64,000 bases of DNA from Prorocentrum cordatum (Eukaryota; Sar; Dinophyceae; Prorocentrales; Prorocentraceae). Under the pieces are notes generated by a model. That model worked only from the letters and a program-made list of their open reading frames with translations. It had not been told where the DNA came from and searched no databases. The position numbers and the translations under genes are program-made. Each line of letters opens with the position of its first letter. The stretch's first letter is position 1. Location of the stretch: the NCBI GenBank assembly GCA_963575745.1, contig CAUYUJ010016371.1, forward strand, positions 740,726 to 804,725, in the 5' to 3' direction. Below are positions 24,565 through 37,600 of this stretch, piece by piece.

Positions 24565-24865
24565 ATATTTGATCTATGTGCACATGCGCATGGACCATCG
24601 CATGCGCACTCGCCATCATATGCCGTAATCACAACAGCGCACTTATGCGCGTGCACTTTTGTAGTTACAGCCAAATCGCCATTGTACGCGTGTGCATGCA
24701 ACACATATACACATGGGAACGGACCTGAACCTTGGGTACAGGCGCATGTTAATTTCATGTAACTGGCATTGCACCACGTTCCAAACACAATACGCACTGC
24801 CTGTGCATGCAATCACGGTTCAATGTATCCTTGCGGGCGCACATGCATGCAAACCAGGACCAGGC
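24565..24865. repeat. Alternating purine-pyrimidine region
   Basis: Many runs such as TGTGCACATGCGCATG, GCATGCGCAC and TGTGCATGCAACACATA lie within 300 bases, giving an unusual excess of CA/TG and GC steps. It could adopt Z-DNA-like structure. No gene is seen here or in 24,870-27,250. Confidence 0.45.
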
Positions 24866-27269
24866 TAGATTTGCGGCCGCATGCGTCCCCAGCAATAGCG
24901 CCAGCAGCGCCTGGTTCCACAGGAGGTACCTTTACATGCTGCCACGCTGCAGAACCTCACCGCCTGCACTGCGTTCTGCATGGTCAACCCCCTGTCTGTT
25001 GCAATACAACCTGTCCATCCAAGAACTCCTCTCTCATCACTCCCTGCCGCTTTTCTTCGCCCCTGCCCTTCCTCGGAGAATGGAGGGGGGGGCTGATCTG
25101 AACACGTGTGCGCTGCGCCCCGCCCTCGGTGGTCAATCGGTGTGGTACCACGCATGGCATCTTCGTAGCGGACATGCGCGTGATTGCCACATGGCCAAAC
25201 AAACCGCTGCATCAACGGGCTTGCAACATGAGCCACGGCTGACACCCAGTGAGACCAGGCCACGACATCCCACGAACTCTCTGAGCGTCTAGTGGCCTAG
25301 AGCTCTTCCCAAAACTTCTCCACACCAGATCTCCCCACGCCTGACCCCCTCTGTGGGGTCCAGACTGCGGTGTGTCGTACCGTTGCGGGTCATACAGGCT
25401 GTCGTCACGGCAGCCGCAGTCGCCGACAAGCAGAATCACTGGCATCAGCCAAGCGAGGGCCCCAGACCCATGCAGTTGCGCGTGACGCAGGGGGTGGTCC
25501 CTCCTGGAGGCGGGTGCACGTCCCAGCATGGGCAGCATGGGCAGCCCCCTTCCATGGGGCGCAAAGTCGCGCCCACGAGTGGCGGGGAAGGGCATGGCGA
25601 GCTCTCACCCACTGGAGCCGCATGTGGAATCACCCCAGGGGGGCGCAGTCGGCGCGAGAGGCGCCAGGCAGGGCGGGCCACGAGCGCAGAGGCCCAACTA
25701 CCGCTGGCGCCTCAGCTGGAGCTCCCCACGGGGCTTTCTTGTGGACTCGTCGTGGACTCTTCGTGGACTTCCACTCCGCTGTGCACCTCCGACATGCGCG
25801 CACGAGAACTTCACGTCCTGAGCGCAGCCTCCGCCTCGCTCGCGCCTCCCTCCTCTCCGTCCTCTTCCTCCGTGCCCGATTCGCTCGCCGCGGCATCCCA
25901 ACGCCTTGCTTGACCGCGACGGGTCCGCTCCGAAGCCGCCGACTAAAGAGTGTCGAGTGGGCGCGCATGGTTCCTCAGTGGCAGCATCGGAGCAAACCAG
26001 CAGAGGACGGGCACGAAACACAAAACGCGCGTAACCACGCACAGATGCAACACCGTCTACTCGCAACAAAACTAGTCTGCGCACGCGTCATTCGAACGGA
26101 TCGTCGGGGCAAGATGCCATGCACCGTCATCGCAGCCAAACTCCCGTCCAAACCTAGACGTAATTTAGTAGGGGGAGGGTGGAGGAGCTAACGTTCATAA
26201 AACAATGACCACATTTTCTCTTCCTGAACCTGCGCATCCTCTTCGATTTCTGTTCAAACAGATCCTGCAGCGCTGCCGCACATTGTCCTGCACATGTGGC
26301 TCGCCTCTCGGTACATAGCAGCACGAGGGCGGCATCGGGGTACCAGAATGCACCACCGCTGTCGAATCGGGGCACGTGAACATAAAGGTACCTGCGGTCA
26401 TGGCGCTCTACAACCAAATTTCGCTTGACCTCTGCAGCTCTCGTCGGAAGCCTTGCACTGCATTTTTGCACCTTCCACACATCTGTCTATCGTCCTGCTC
26501 TCCTCCCCCGTTCCCATCGGCCACACGAATGAACTCCCAATCCATCGCGTCACAACGGCAAACCGTGCTTTACACCAAAAGCGTATCTGGGACGTCACCT
26601 CCCGGACTAAATTTGGAACGGTTTCCGAGACTGGTTTTACTACCACGCACGTACGCGAACGTTACCCCGATCCTCGATCCATGTCCGAGCGGGGAAAAGA
26701 CTGGGGCGGACGGAAAAGGGGTAACCAACGGGGGATCAACGAACCACCTGCGCGTAGCTCGGTTTCAACACTTCCTGGTGCCGGAAGCGCATCCGTCCGC
26801 CGAGGAAGGTGCCCCCCCCACGGCCGGGTCAAAGACGGCAGCGCGCTGCAGTTTTCGTGGGCATGGAGCGTTCGGCTGACATTCGTACCCGAACAGCCAA
26901 GTTGACGAACGCACGCAGTATTTTGGGCGCCCGAAATGGGCACGGACAACATGAACGTTTTACGTCGCAGCACGGCAAAGGCGATCCGCACGGGCGCTCG
27001 AATTGTCGGGGACATGCGACTGACTAACTGTCCTGCTGCAAGAGAGGGTGCACGGGGGAGAAACGGCCGCAGAGGACGGGAGGGAGGAGGAAGGCACTCA
27101 TGGGCGAAAGCGTTTCAAGATGAGCGCAGTGGACGCTGGACGGCACCACGGTCACGTCCAAGGACTGAAGCCAGGGCTGCAAGCGCTGGAAGCGTGAAGA
27201 ACAATGTCAACGAATTACACCTAGAAGAGAAAACCCAAATGGGTGCAGGAGCCGGAGCATCCATTTGTC

Positions 27270-29070
27270 CGTCACGTTGCCGGGAACGTCAGCCTTTGCT
27301 GCAAGCGGCCAACGCCAGCTGGATGCGGCAACAAAGCCGCGCGGGGCTGCGCCGAAGCACGTGCGCTGCAGACACATGCTGTCTGTGACCTGCCACCAGG
27401 ATGCTGACGACTGCCGAGGCGGTGCCAGCAGAGGCTGGGAGCGCCCGCTGGGGGCGCTCGGTGGCAGCGGCCCAGGAGGCGCCATGGCGGCGCGAGAGGG
27501 GGGTGGCAGGAAGGGGGCGGAGTACAAGAGAGGGACGAGAAGCGCCCCGCCTGGCCGGCGCACGCATCACAGCCAGGCGGGGCGGGCAGCAAGGCACGGC
27601 AGGAGGTCTCAGCGGCGACCCCCCCGGGGCCCCAACAGAGGTTGACAGTCTGTTGCCACTTGTCCAGGAGCGCTCCCTCGGGGTCTGTTCTGAGCAGGCC
27701 GTGTGTGACGACGCGCACCCGCATGAGTCCACGCGTCGTACGGTCGATGGTCTCCGCCAGTACTTCTAGCCGTGCAAGCCGTGTGGCGGGCCAGCTCAGC
27801 GTCCTGCAAGTGCGCGAGGAACGCTTCGTCATCCATGTGCTGTGAGGCGGGGGAGACATCACTGACTACGCTAAATCGCCGCCCTGTACAGGTCGTGCAC
27901 CTCCGATGCGCGGCATCGCACTCGTTCTCCCCAGCGAGCGAAGAGAGAATGCATGCCGTGGCTAATTAATGCTGCCCTGTGCGAGGTCGAATCGATCTAG
28001 CAGCTACAACATGCCAGCCAGGGCCGCTCCAGAGCCGGCTTCGGCTTCTTCATCATGGGCGAAGTGATAGCGGCCCAACCGATTTCAGGGGCAAAAGGCG
28101 CCCGCATCGGCAGGGCGGAGGGGGGCGACCCGCTGGTTGTCGCCACCGGGGCCTCTGCTGCAATGGCGGCGAAGGCTACTGTGCTGGCGCCCAGGGAAGC
28201 CCGCGGCAGTAGCAACCGCAACCGGGTCGTCGGCCACGTCCTGCAACAGGCTCACACACTCCTCCTGGCCTTCCACTCCATCCTCCACGCCCATTGGAGC
28301 GGCGCCGCGGCGCCGTGGCGGTGAGGCAGCATGGCGGCTCGATCCACCCTGCTGCGTAGGCCGCACAGCGCGAGACGCGCGCTCGGCGGCTCCACGGGTG
28401 TAAACAGACAGCAGGAAGGCCCGTGCTGCCGCGAGCTGTTGTCCCCGCTCTCTGGTGACCTCCCGGCGCTGGCGCGCATGCATTCACCACGCCACTTGCA
28501 GCTTCACGAGCCCTGTGGCCGCTCTGCCCGCCAAGTCACCGTCGAGAGAGCACCCGAAGCAGGGAGGGCCTATTGCCGAACCAGGGCCAGGCGCACCCAG
28601 AGGCCCGCCAGGGGGGGCGACACCCGGCCCTGGCGGAGAGGTAGGAGACCAAGCCTCGGACCACAAGTCCAGCTCCCCCGAGGCGCTTGGAGCTGGTGCC
28701 GCGCTGCTGCCAACCAGGTCCTGCAGAAAGTGCCGCAGCCTGTCCAGCGCCTTGAGGCGGCGAAACAGGGGCCGTGGTCCGACGCGCCGTCTCGGCGCGC
28801 TGCCGAGCGCGGCGGCAAGCCCAAGGCCGCAGCGCCAGGAGAGATGGCCCGTTGGGCTCGCCGCCGCCAGTCATGGCAGGCCGCGCGCCCTGCACCACTG
28901 GACGGTGGGCCACGCGCGCTTCGCTCCGCCGCTGGCTGGCGCGTGCTGCCCTTCCCAGCTGGCTTGAGCCAGAGCGGCTTGACCAGAAGGGTACGGACGA
29001 TGCCCAACGCTAAGTGCTGCTCAAGACCGACGGCGGCAACCGTTGGGCAGGCGACCCGCTGTCTCAAATG
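27270..29070 (-). pseudogene. Possible decayed minus-strand coding region
   Basis: Several minus-strand stretches have ordinary protein texture but lie in different frames: FRRLKALDRLRHFLQDLVGS (about 28,770 down), QRREVTRERGQQLAAARAFL (about 28,475 down), VEGQEECVSLLQDVADDPV (about 28,270), DDEAFLAHLQDAELARHTA (about 27,833 down), and LARLEVLAETIDRTTRGLM with ALLDKWQQTVNL (about 27,780-27,650). Plus-strand frames here look less natural. No family is recognised. Introns, frameshifts or both would be needed to join the pieces. Confidence 0.25.
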
Positions 29071-29139
29071 GACAGCATCCGCGGCGATACAGACAGCGAG
29101 ACCTGTTCAAAATGATCAGGACATGGTGTCGGTCTTCGT

Positions 29140-29330
29140 GCGGGAGGTTCGCGTCGTGCTGACTTCGGCGTTGGTTTCTAACACCGCGGCGATCGTTCAA
29201 CCTTGAACGATCGGTCGTCTCCGAAACGTAAAATCGTTTAGTATCGACCGACTTTGAATCGCAAGCTGCGTTCAACATCGAACGCTGGCGGCGGGGTCGC
29301 CGCCGGTCGACACGACGCGAACCTACTGTG
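29140..29330 (+). mobile_element. MITE-like element, copy A
   Basis: This is a segment of about 190 bp whose ends are inverted copies of AGGTTCGCGTCGTG (left at 29,145, right as CACGACGCGAACCT ending at 29,324). Shared with copy B at 54,167-54,364 in the same order are GACTTCGGCGTTGGTTTCT, GATCGTTCAACCTTGAA, a TCCGAAACGT word, GCGTTCAACATCGAACG (GCGTTCAACGTTGAACG in copy B) and GCTGGCG..GGGGTCGCCGC. The internal block GATCGTTCAACCTTGAACGATC is nearly palindromic. There is no coding capacity. A target-site duplication is not clear. Confidence 0.7.
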
Positions 29331-30155
29331 CCCATTCATCACGTACCCATTTCGATCGCACCCGGAGGTGACAGCGCAGCGGCGGCGGTCCGGAGTGATC
29401 TGGGCGATCGGGGGGCACCTCACGGCGAGCACCTGCCACCTGCGGGCTGCGGGCGAGGGCGCCGGAGGTGGGCGACGAACTGAAGGTGGTCTTACGCACG
29501 ATGACGTAGCAACCTTACGCGGTGGCTTACGCGGGTCGCCAGAGCGGCACGCTACATTGGGAACGAGGGCGCTTGCGCGAGCTGACGCGGGCAACTTGTG
29601 CGCGAAAGTCGACGCAACCGATGCCGTTTTTCTGCGTCGCTCAGGTGAGCGACAGAGCGGAGGGAAGTTGAGGCGGAGCAGCAACCCCGCCACATGTTCT
29701 AGGCTCGGCGTTCGTTACCCCCCCTGGGGGACCCATCGCATCGACGAACTCGGCACCCCTCGAGCAATGTCGAAACAAATGGATACATAGCTCACCCAGC
29801 TGTGGCTGGTCCGGGAGAGCAGCTTTGTTCTGGGAGCTAGCCTTGCCATAATGTCAGCTGCGCAAGAACTGCGCTATGATGCGAGAGCCACCAACCACAT
29901 CGCTGATATCCACCATCGTTCTGCAATGCATGTCCACATCATTGGAGAGGGACTTCCAGTCAGAACTTGTTGTCAACTTGGGGTGGACACCCTCGGACTG
30001 ACACTGGGACCAAAATGGGTCGCGACCGTAGCAGCAGCAGAGAACACATTCAGGGCGATGATTCCGACGATCGGGATCGTCTGATCACGGACACCCCCCT
30101 GGACCAAGGGCCCCCCGACCAAACCCAGAACGAGATCACGATAGCTGATGCTAAG
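29331..30155. other. No gene recognised
   Basis: GC-rich DNA with frames on both strands (178 codons plus, 151 minus) that overlap and show no domain. Confidence 0.35.
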
Positions 30156-30159
30156 CGCA

Positions 30160-30205
30160 ACTCCTCTTCCTCCTCTTCCTCCTCCTCCTCCTCCTCCTCC
30201 TCGTA
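30160..30205. repeat. (TCC)n microsatellite
   Basis: TCCTCT and TCC units run for about 45 bases. Positions 30,206-31,440 show no supported gene. Confidence 0.85.
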
Positions 30206-31439
30206 CTCCATCATTTCCTTGTGGACAACTCCTCCATGTCGCACCCCCAGACGTGTCGGTAGGGTGGGCCAGGCGTTTCACCTGAGAATCCCCACCATGT
30301 ATTCCCATAAAGCTTGACTTTCGCGACATTTACAATTTGGAGGGTGCTTCGTTTTCGACATGTGGCTCTCGCCTTAGCACCGCGCTCATTGATCTGACGG
30401 TTACAATTTTGGAGCACAACTCCTTTTCATTAAGGAACTCTCGCTTGACATCTCCTGAACTTTCAATTCCACGTGCTTCGACATATGTACCAACTCAACG
30501 AGTAGAAGCCAGTACATGTTCAGAATGAAGCTCTCGCTCGATGCGACCTCGAAGTATATGGCTAGAAGCGTAACCTTGTACCACAAAGGCACGGATGGGG
30601 GGCGGTCCTTTTTCAAAGCGGGGGTCTCGCGTCCCCCTCTCGATTCCACCGCGTCTCTGGACGCCCACGGATCGTGCGCCTCATAGTCGGCCGGCGGTGG
30701 CCGTGCGGAGCGTCGCCTCACGACAAAGAAGATGAGCCCCGCCAACATCATGAGGGGCGCGACCTGCAGACCAAGGGAAGACGAGGCGGGAGGAAGGGTG
30801 TTAGCATACCCCAGTCTGAGTATGGGTCAGGGGATGATCGAAACAAGTAGACAAGTGGATAAGAGAATATGAAGATGAGGATGACCAGGAGGTCGAGGGT
30901 CAGGATGAGGAGGCAGGAGGGATGACAAGGCAGGATGCAGGCCGTGGATGATGTTATCGGAGAAAAGATGACGATGAAAAAGAAATCCGTCGACCCTGTT
31001 GGCGTGTGACAGGGGCTGTTCCGTCGCCATCGCCGTCGCTGCCGCCGTCGCGTCGCCGCCGCCATCACGGCCCCTCCTTCCCCTAAGTCCGTCGTCGCGC
31101 CCCCCTTTCCTTGAACCCTCGTCCTCAAGCATGCCAGCCAAAGCGAAATACACCAGCCCATCCACAGCGAAATTAAGCAACGTTGTCACTGAGTCAAATG
31201 GAAGCCCTTTTCCTTTGATCCCTTCCACGCGGAGGGGGGGGGTCCCAAAGGGGGGCTCGGTCCGGGGGGGGGGGGGGCATGGTCGGCGGCACCGGCCGTG
31301 AGGCCTTAGCAATAGGGATGAGGACGTATTGTTGAAGGATGGAGGTAGGCCGGGGAGAATGATAACCGATTGCGATGCCAGTCAATGCGCTGGCGGGGTG
31401 GACGAGGCGGAAACAGAAACAAAGGAGGATAACAAGGAA

Positions 31440-31585
31440 GAAAACGAGGGACGAGAAAGTGATGAGGAAGAGGGAGGACGAGGAGGAGGATGAGGAGGAG
31501 GAGGAGAAGGAGGAGGAGAAGGAGGAGGAGGAGGAGGAGGAGGGGGAGGAGGAGGAGGAGGAGGAGGAGGAGGAGGAGGAAAGAG
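31440..31585. repeat. (GGA)n purine tract
   Basis: GAGGAGGA with GAAGGA variants runs for about 145 bases, giving poly-Glu on plus and poly-Pro or Ser on minus. Flanks to 32,000 are purine-rich with no gene. Confidence 0.85.
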
Positions 31586-31994
31586 GTTTATGGGAGGACC
31601 TGTGCACGTGGTTGACGGAAGGGAGAGGAGGTGAGGAGTGAAGAGATGGACGCGGGAAGGAGGGAGGGATGGAGGAGAGAGCAAACGATGAGGGAGGCGG
31701 AGGGAGGAGCAGCACCAGGGGGAAAGGAACAAGTAAACATGAGGAAAACCACACTTTCAAACATTTCCGATAGCATTCTTGCCGCCACAGGCGCGAGGGT
31801 TCCGACTTGAACTGTGGCTGGCAATCAAGCGGGAGATTCATGACGAATCTTCACGGCCAAGCTTCCATCGGAACCCACCGACAGTGGGACAAGCATCAGG
31901 GCAGCTGCCCGACGTCAAGTTCGGGGAGAAGAGCCTTGTAGCAACGCTTGGTCGGCCGAGGGGGCTGGGGGATCCGCGCCAGGAGCCGCTGCGG

Positions 31995-32215
31995 TAACTA
32001 GGTGTATCCAGGTGTATATACGTGGATATATAAATATGGATACGCACACACACATATATATGTGTATATATGGTCATTGAAATGCTTGCGAGCGTCGATT
32101 ACTATGCATCTATATGTTTGTACACGTGTATGCATACACTACATAAGAATACATGAACAGACCGTCGTGATAATGATCCTCTAAATACATATATATATAT
32201 ATGTATACGTACGCA
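31995..32215. repeat. AT-rich island with ATATAT and CACATATA runs
   Basis: An AT-rich patch in GC-rich surroundings, including (AT)n at about 32,186-32,205 and alternating TGTATATA words. It is a possible unwinding or nucleosome-free site; no motif identifies it. Confidence 0.6.
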
Positions 32216-32261
32216 GGCGTGCCCATCTGTAACACATAAGGGGGATCACATCGATGCAGAA

Positions 32262-32483
32262 TTAGAGATAGAGAAGCACATATACCGACCAGCGGTAACT
32301 GGGGGAGCTGTGGTCGTTACCCCCTGGGGTACCCATCAGATCCAAGATTTGCTTTCCTGGCGCCCCCGCTCTCTCGATGCGCGCGACCAGCGCGTCGGCC
32401 ATCGCACCGGGGGTCGTTGTGCACGCAACGAGTGGGACATTTTGAACTGAACCATCGCGCGGTTTGTTGGGCGCGGCTCGCAC
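32262..32483 (-). CDS. Small hypothetical frame, possible exon
   Basis: A 73-codon minus frame reads with ordinary composition (VPLVACTTTPGAMADALVAR, then GKQILDLMGTPGGNDHSS). A plus-strand word matching the MGTPGGN part also occurs near 29,715-29,735 (CCCTGGGGGACCCATCGCAT compared with CCCTGGGGTACCCATCAGAT here), hinting at a shared relic. No family is recognised. It could equally be chance. Confidence 0.2.
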   Translation of the reverse strand: MRAAPNKPRDGSVQNVPLVACTTTPGAMADALVARIERAGAPGKQILDLMGTPGGNDHSSPSYRWSVYVLLYL

Positions 32484-33320
32484 AAACTGACAGACATTGT
32501 TTGCTCAGCTGCGTCGCGCATGCCGCGCCAAACGAGCGCCCCCCCACAGCGCTATCGGCGCGCACGTGCCAGTGTCAAACGGCAGTTCGCTCGCGATTCC
32601 GAGTGGCGCGGGCGATCGCCTGAACTTAACTGCCATCGGCTTCGCAAGCTCGGTTCACCGTGCGCTCCAGTCCGCGCAATGCCGCCCCGATTCGTAGCGC
32701 ATGGATGCGGAGCGCTGCCGCTAGGTTCGCCAGGGCCTGCAGCCGCGAAATTAGAAACGCGTTTCGCGGGAACTTGGTTACAGAAGTCGGCAACTCATCG
32801 GAAACATTTCTCGGCGCGTTCTATGCTTGCGAAGTTCGTGCGCGCGGGAATTCCCGATCGGTGACTCGCGCACTGCCAAGGCAACGCCAGATGAATATGC
32901 GCCTCTGTGCTGCGCGGAGGCGCGCCCGCTGGGCTGCGCGGGCGCGATCAGGGAGAGTGTTGAACGCGCTGTGGGCGTAGGAACTCGCGGTGGCTGGCGT
33001 CGAAGCGGGCGGCGATCGTTCTGCCTGTTTCTCCGCCTTCGGGCAGCGTCTCCCGTCGGCCAGGGGCCTCCGTGTATGACGGCCAGAAGTTGGGGGCGTG
33101 TAGGCCGCCAAACGGAGCGAGGAACGGGGGCGCCCCGGCCCGTTGCCACCGGGCGGCGGGCATCGGCGTAGGACGCGGCCCGGTCAGCGGCGCCAGGGCT
33201 TTCGGGCCCCCGCAGGACAGGGCGCCGCCATGGGGGGGGGGAATAATTCGGGGGCGGGCACGGGTTCCAAAGGACTCCAACAATATCCGCGCAAGCTTAT
33301 TGCAGGCACCGCCGCGGTAG
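32484..33320. other. No gene recognised
   Basis: GC-rich DNA with overlapping frames on both strands and no domain or clear repeat. Confidence 0.35.
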
Positions 33321-33324
33321 CCTT

Positions 33325-33500
33325 ACCTAGTAGTGTTCCCCTTGAACGATGCGGCCCCCCGTCTTCGCGACAAGGCCGCAGAGGAGGAACCAGTTTTGAC
33401 GCGCCCAGAAGTGTTCCTCTAGGGGGCGAAAAAAACATACCTAGTAGTGTTCCTCTAGCGGACGAAGAAAGCTCACCTAGTAGCGTTCCGCTAATGGGAA
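33325..33500. repeat. Four copies of a CCTAGTAGTGTTCCTCTAG-type word
   Basis: The words are CCTAGTAGTGTTCCCCTTG (33,328), AAGTGTTCCTCTAGGGGGCG (about 33,410), CCTAGTAGTGTTCCTCTAGC (33,440) and CCTAGTAGCGTTCCGCTAAT (33,476). Three of the four spacings are in frame, so a 279-codon plus frame shows a recurring SSVPL and the minus frame a recurring RGTLLG. Positions 33,500-34,560 contain a (TCC)n tract near 33,693-33,725 and no recognised gene. Confidence 0.6.
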
Positions 33501-34575
33501 AAAAACTGCCACTTTGGAAGCCCCCCGGGGGAGGCGCAAGCCACTTTGGCGGAGGAAAAAGAATCGACGCGCAAGGGTTGCGCGGGAAATGTCGGACGGC
33601 CGAGCGCCGCCCCCTGGCCCCCCCATCCTCGCGTGCCGTCACTGCGGAGGACCAGCGCGCCCTGCGGTCCCGCGAGGGCGTGTCTGGCATGCCCGTTCCT
33701 CCTCCTCCTCCTCCTCCCGCTCCTCCTTCACATTTCTTGCGCCCCGCTCTCCCCCTCTCCGCGTCGCGTCGCTGTCCTTTCCTCGTACCCCTCCTCCACG
33801 CCTGCCTTGCATTCTCGCTGTCGTCGTCTTGGTCAGGGTTGGAAAGGGGAAGGTTCGCAGCGCCGCGCACGCTCGTTCCGAATATTTGCAGCGGTTTCGC
33901 GCCGACGGCCGGTTGCTGGCGGCCGCCCCTGCCCTTTGATTTTCGAAGGCCCCCGCGTCCCGGTTCAGATCATATCGCATGACGTTCAAGCGCTGTCGGG
34001 GCGGCGCCCCCTCGGACGCGCATTGGCGCTGCCTCCCTGCTGCGCGCTGCGCGGTGGGCTCGGTTTGTTTCGATCGTTGTTGCGAGGCGCGGGTCTGTGG
34101 AACATTTTCCTTAGTTTGTCGACGCGCCGCCGCTTATCGTCGCGCGTCAAGCTGTCGCATGTCAAGCGATTGCGTTGTTTCGCACCCGATTGCCCCCATG
34201 CCTGCGCGCCGTCCTCATGGAAGCGCTTGGCCGGCTCAGCCAAAGGAGCAGGATGCATGTTGTGCCGGTGTCCTGACATCGGGGTGCTGTGGGCTTCACG
34301 CTCATGTTTGTTTGGCATGCCTGTCGCGGTTGTGGCGTTAGCTTGAGACGGCCGCCCCAGCGCCGGGTCGAGTGGGATTTCTGGCCCCGTCCAGCGAGGG
34401 GTTTCGCGCCGCCTTCAGGGCTGATTCCAAGGCCGTCGCCGCTACCCTACAGCATCACAACAGCACGGAGCATCACGTGCAACTGCTTGAAATTACATAA
34501 AAAAGGAGGAATCTCATTTAGGAGGGCGCCCCCCAGCTCCCCCAGACCCGTGCTCCCCCAGAAATGGCTGGTCTG

Positions 34576-34602
34576 CTATATATATATATATATATATATA
34601 CA
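34576..34602. repeat. (AT)n microsatellite
   Basis: Thirteen or so TA/AT steps lie immediately before the first 530-bp unit. Confidence 0.9.
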
Positions 34603-34607
34603 TACAT

Positions 34608-37600
34608 TGATGACTCTCGTTCGTTTCTCAACGCGACCGCCAGGGGGGATCCGGTGCCGCGCGCTGCCGGCCAGCGTGGCAGACGGTAGCGATGGCTTGG
34701 CTCATGGAGTCATGTCCCAACCTGCGCGCCGCGCGCCGCTGACCATATGCTCGGCGACGCCGAGGGCCGCAGCGCGCTGGCATGCAAGGCCGCGGGAAAC
34801 CCAGCTAGCCTGCGCCGTTCAAGCTGCTTGGGGCCACGCCGCCAGAGACGGGCCCGACGAACGGTCTGCTTGGGGCCGCCCCCCGACTCGCGAGCCGCCG
34901 CTCGCTAGCGCCCCCATAAGCGAACTTGGGAAGCATTCGGGAAAATGCGATCACATTGTGGACACGGGGGTCCATCCGCTACCATGCGGCGGATTGGTGG
35001 AATTTACCATCTCCTTCATTGGCCGTGGGCTGGCACCAGTGTCGAGGAATGCTGCATGATTGCGGCGGGCGCTGCTGTGCTGCTCAACGCTCCGCCCATA
35101 CCCCCAGCTGAAGCTATGATACCATGGATGACGCTCGTTCGTCTTTCAGCGCGCTCACCAGGGAGGATTTGGTGCCGCGCGCTGCCGGCCAGCGTGGCAG
35201 ACGGTAGCGATGGCTTGGCTCGCGGAGTCATGTCCCGACCTGCGCGCCGCGCGCCGCTTTGCCTTGTGCTCGGCGACGCCGAGGGCCGCAGCGCGGTGGC
35301 TCGCACGAAGGCCGCGGGGGACTCAGCTAGCCTGTGCTGGTCGGGCTGCTTGGGGCCACACCGCCAGAGAGGGGCCCAACGAACCTGTGCTGTTCGGTCT
35401 GCTTGGGGCCGCCCCGCCGACTCGCGAGTCGCCACTCGCTAGCTGCCCCGTGGGCAGACTTGGAAAATCAGATGGGGAATCAACATTTGGACGCGGGAGT
35501 CCATCCGCTATCATGCGGCGGATTGGTGGAATTTACCATCTCCTCTATTGGCCGTGGGCTGGCACCAGTGTCGAGAAATGCTGCATGATTGTGGCGGGCG
35601 CTGCTATGCGGCTCTACGCTCCATCCATGCCCCCAGCTGAAGCTATGATACCATGGGTGACGCTCGTTCGTCTTTCAGCGCACCCGCCATGGAAGATTTG
35701 ATGCCACGCGCTGCCGGCCAGCGTGGCAGACGGTGGCGATGACTTGGCTCGCGGAGTCGTGCCACAACCTGCGCGCCGCCCGCCGCTGGCCTTATGCTCG
35801 GCGACGCCGAGGGCCGCAGCGTGCTGGCGCGCAAGAAGGCCGCGGGGGACTCAGCTAGCCTGCGCGGTTCAAGCTGCTTGGGGCCACACCGCCAGAGAGG
35901 GGCCCAGCGAACCTGTGCTGTTCGGTCTGCTTGGGGCCGCCCCGCCGACTCGGGAATCGCCACTCGCTAGCGCCCCCACGGGCAGACTTGGACATCATTC
36001 GGGAAAGTGAAATCAAATTGTGGACATGGGGGTCCATCCGCTACCATGCGGCGGATTGGTGGAATTTACCATCTCCTTCATTGGCCGTGGGCTGGCACCA
36101 GTGTCGAGAAATGCTGCGTGATTGCGGCGGGCGCTGCTATGCTGCTCGACGATCCATCAATACCCCCAGCTGAAGCTACGACACCATGGATGACGCTCGT
36201 TCGTCTTTCAGCGCACTCGCCAGGAGGGATTCGGTGCCGCGCGCTGCGGGCCAGCGTGGCAGACGGTAGCGATGGCTTGGCTCGCGGAGTCACGTCCCGA
36301 CCTGCGCGCCGCGCGCCACTTTTCCTTATGCTCGGCGGCGCCGAGGGCCGCAGCGAGCTGGCATGCAAGAAGGCCGCCGGGGACTTAGCTAGCCTGTGCT
36401 GGTCAGGCTGCTTGGGGCCGCACCGCCAGAGAGGGGCCCAGCGAACCTGTGCTGTTCGGTCTGCTTGGAGCCACCCCGCTGACTCGCGAGTCGCCGCTCG
36501 CTAGCTGCCCCGTGGGCAGACTTGGAAAATCAGATCGGGAATCAACATTTGGCCACGGAGGTCCATCCGCTATCATGCGGCGGATTGGTGGAATTTACCA
36601 TCTCCTCCATTGGCCGTGGGCTGGCATCAGGGTCGAGAAATGCTGCATGATTGCGGCGGGCGCTGCAATGCTGCTCTACGCTCCATCCATGCCCCCAACT
36701 GAAGCTATGATACCATGGGTGACGCTCGTTCGTTCTTTCAACGCACCCGCCAGGGAGGATCCGGTGCCACGCGCTGCCGGCCAGCGTGGCAGACGGTAGC
36801 GATGGCTTGGCTCGCGGAGTCATGTCCCGACCTGCACGCCGCGCGCCGCTGGCCGCATGCTTGGCGACGCCGAGGGCCGCAGCGTGCTGGCGCGCAAGAA
36901 GGCCGCGGGGGACTCAGTTAGCCTGCGCTGTTCAAGCTGCTTGGGGCCACGCCGCCAGAGAGGGGCCCAGCGAGCCTGTGCTGTTCGGTCTGCTTGGGGC
37001 CGCCCCGCCGACTCGCGGGTCGCCACTCGCCAGCTTCCCCACGGGCGGATTTGGAAAATCATGTGGGAAAATGAAATCAAATTTTGGACACGGAGGTCCA
37101 TCCGCTATCATGCGGGGGATTGGTGGAATTTGCCGTGTCCTCCATTGCCCGTGGGGTGGCACCAGTGTCGAGAAATGCTGCATGATTGCGGCGGGCGCTG
37201 CTATGCTGCTCTACGCACCATCCATGCCCCCAGCTGAAGCTATGATACCATGGATGACGCTCGTTCTTTTTTCAACGCACACGCCAAGGAGGATTCGGTG
37301 CTCTGCCGGCCAGTGTGGCAGACGGTAGCGATGGCTTGGTTCGCGGATTCATGTCCCAACCTGCATGTCGCACGCCGCTGGCCTTATGCTCGGCGGCGCC
37401 GAGGGCCGCAGCGCGCTGGCGCGCAAGAAGGCCGCGGGGAACTCAGCTAGCCTGTGCCGCGCAGGCTGCTTGGGCCCACCCCGCCAGAGAGGGGCCCAGC
37501 GAACCTGTGCTGTTCGATCTGCTTGGGGCCGCCCCGCCGACTCGCGAGTCGCCACTCGCTAGCTGCCCCATGGGCAGACTTGGAAAATCATTCGGCGAAA

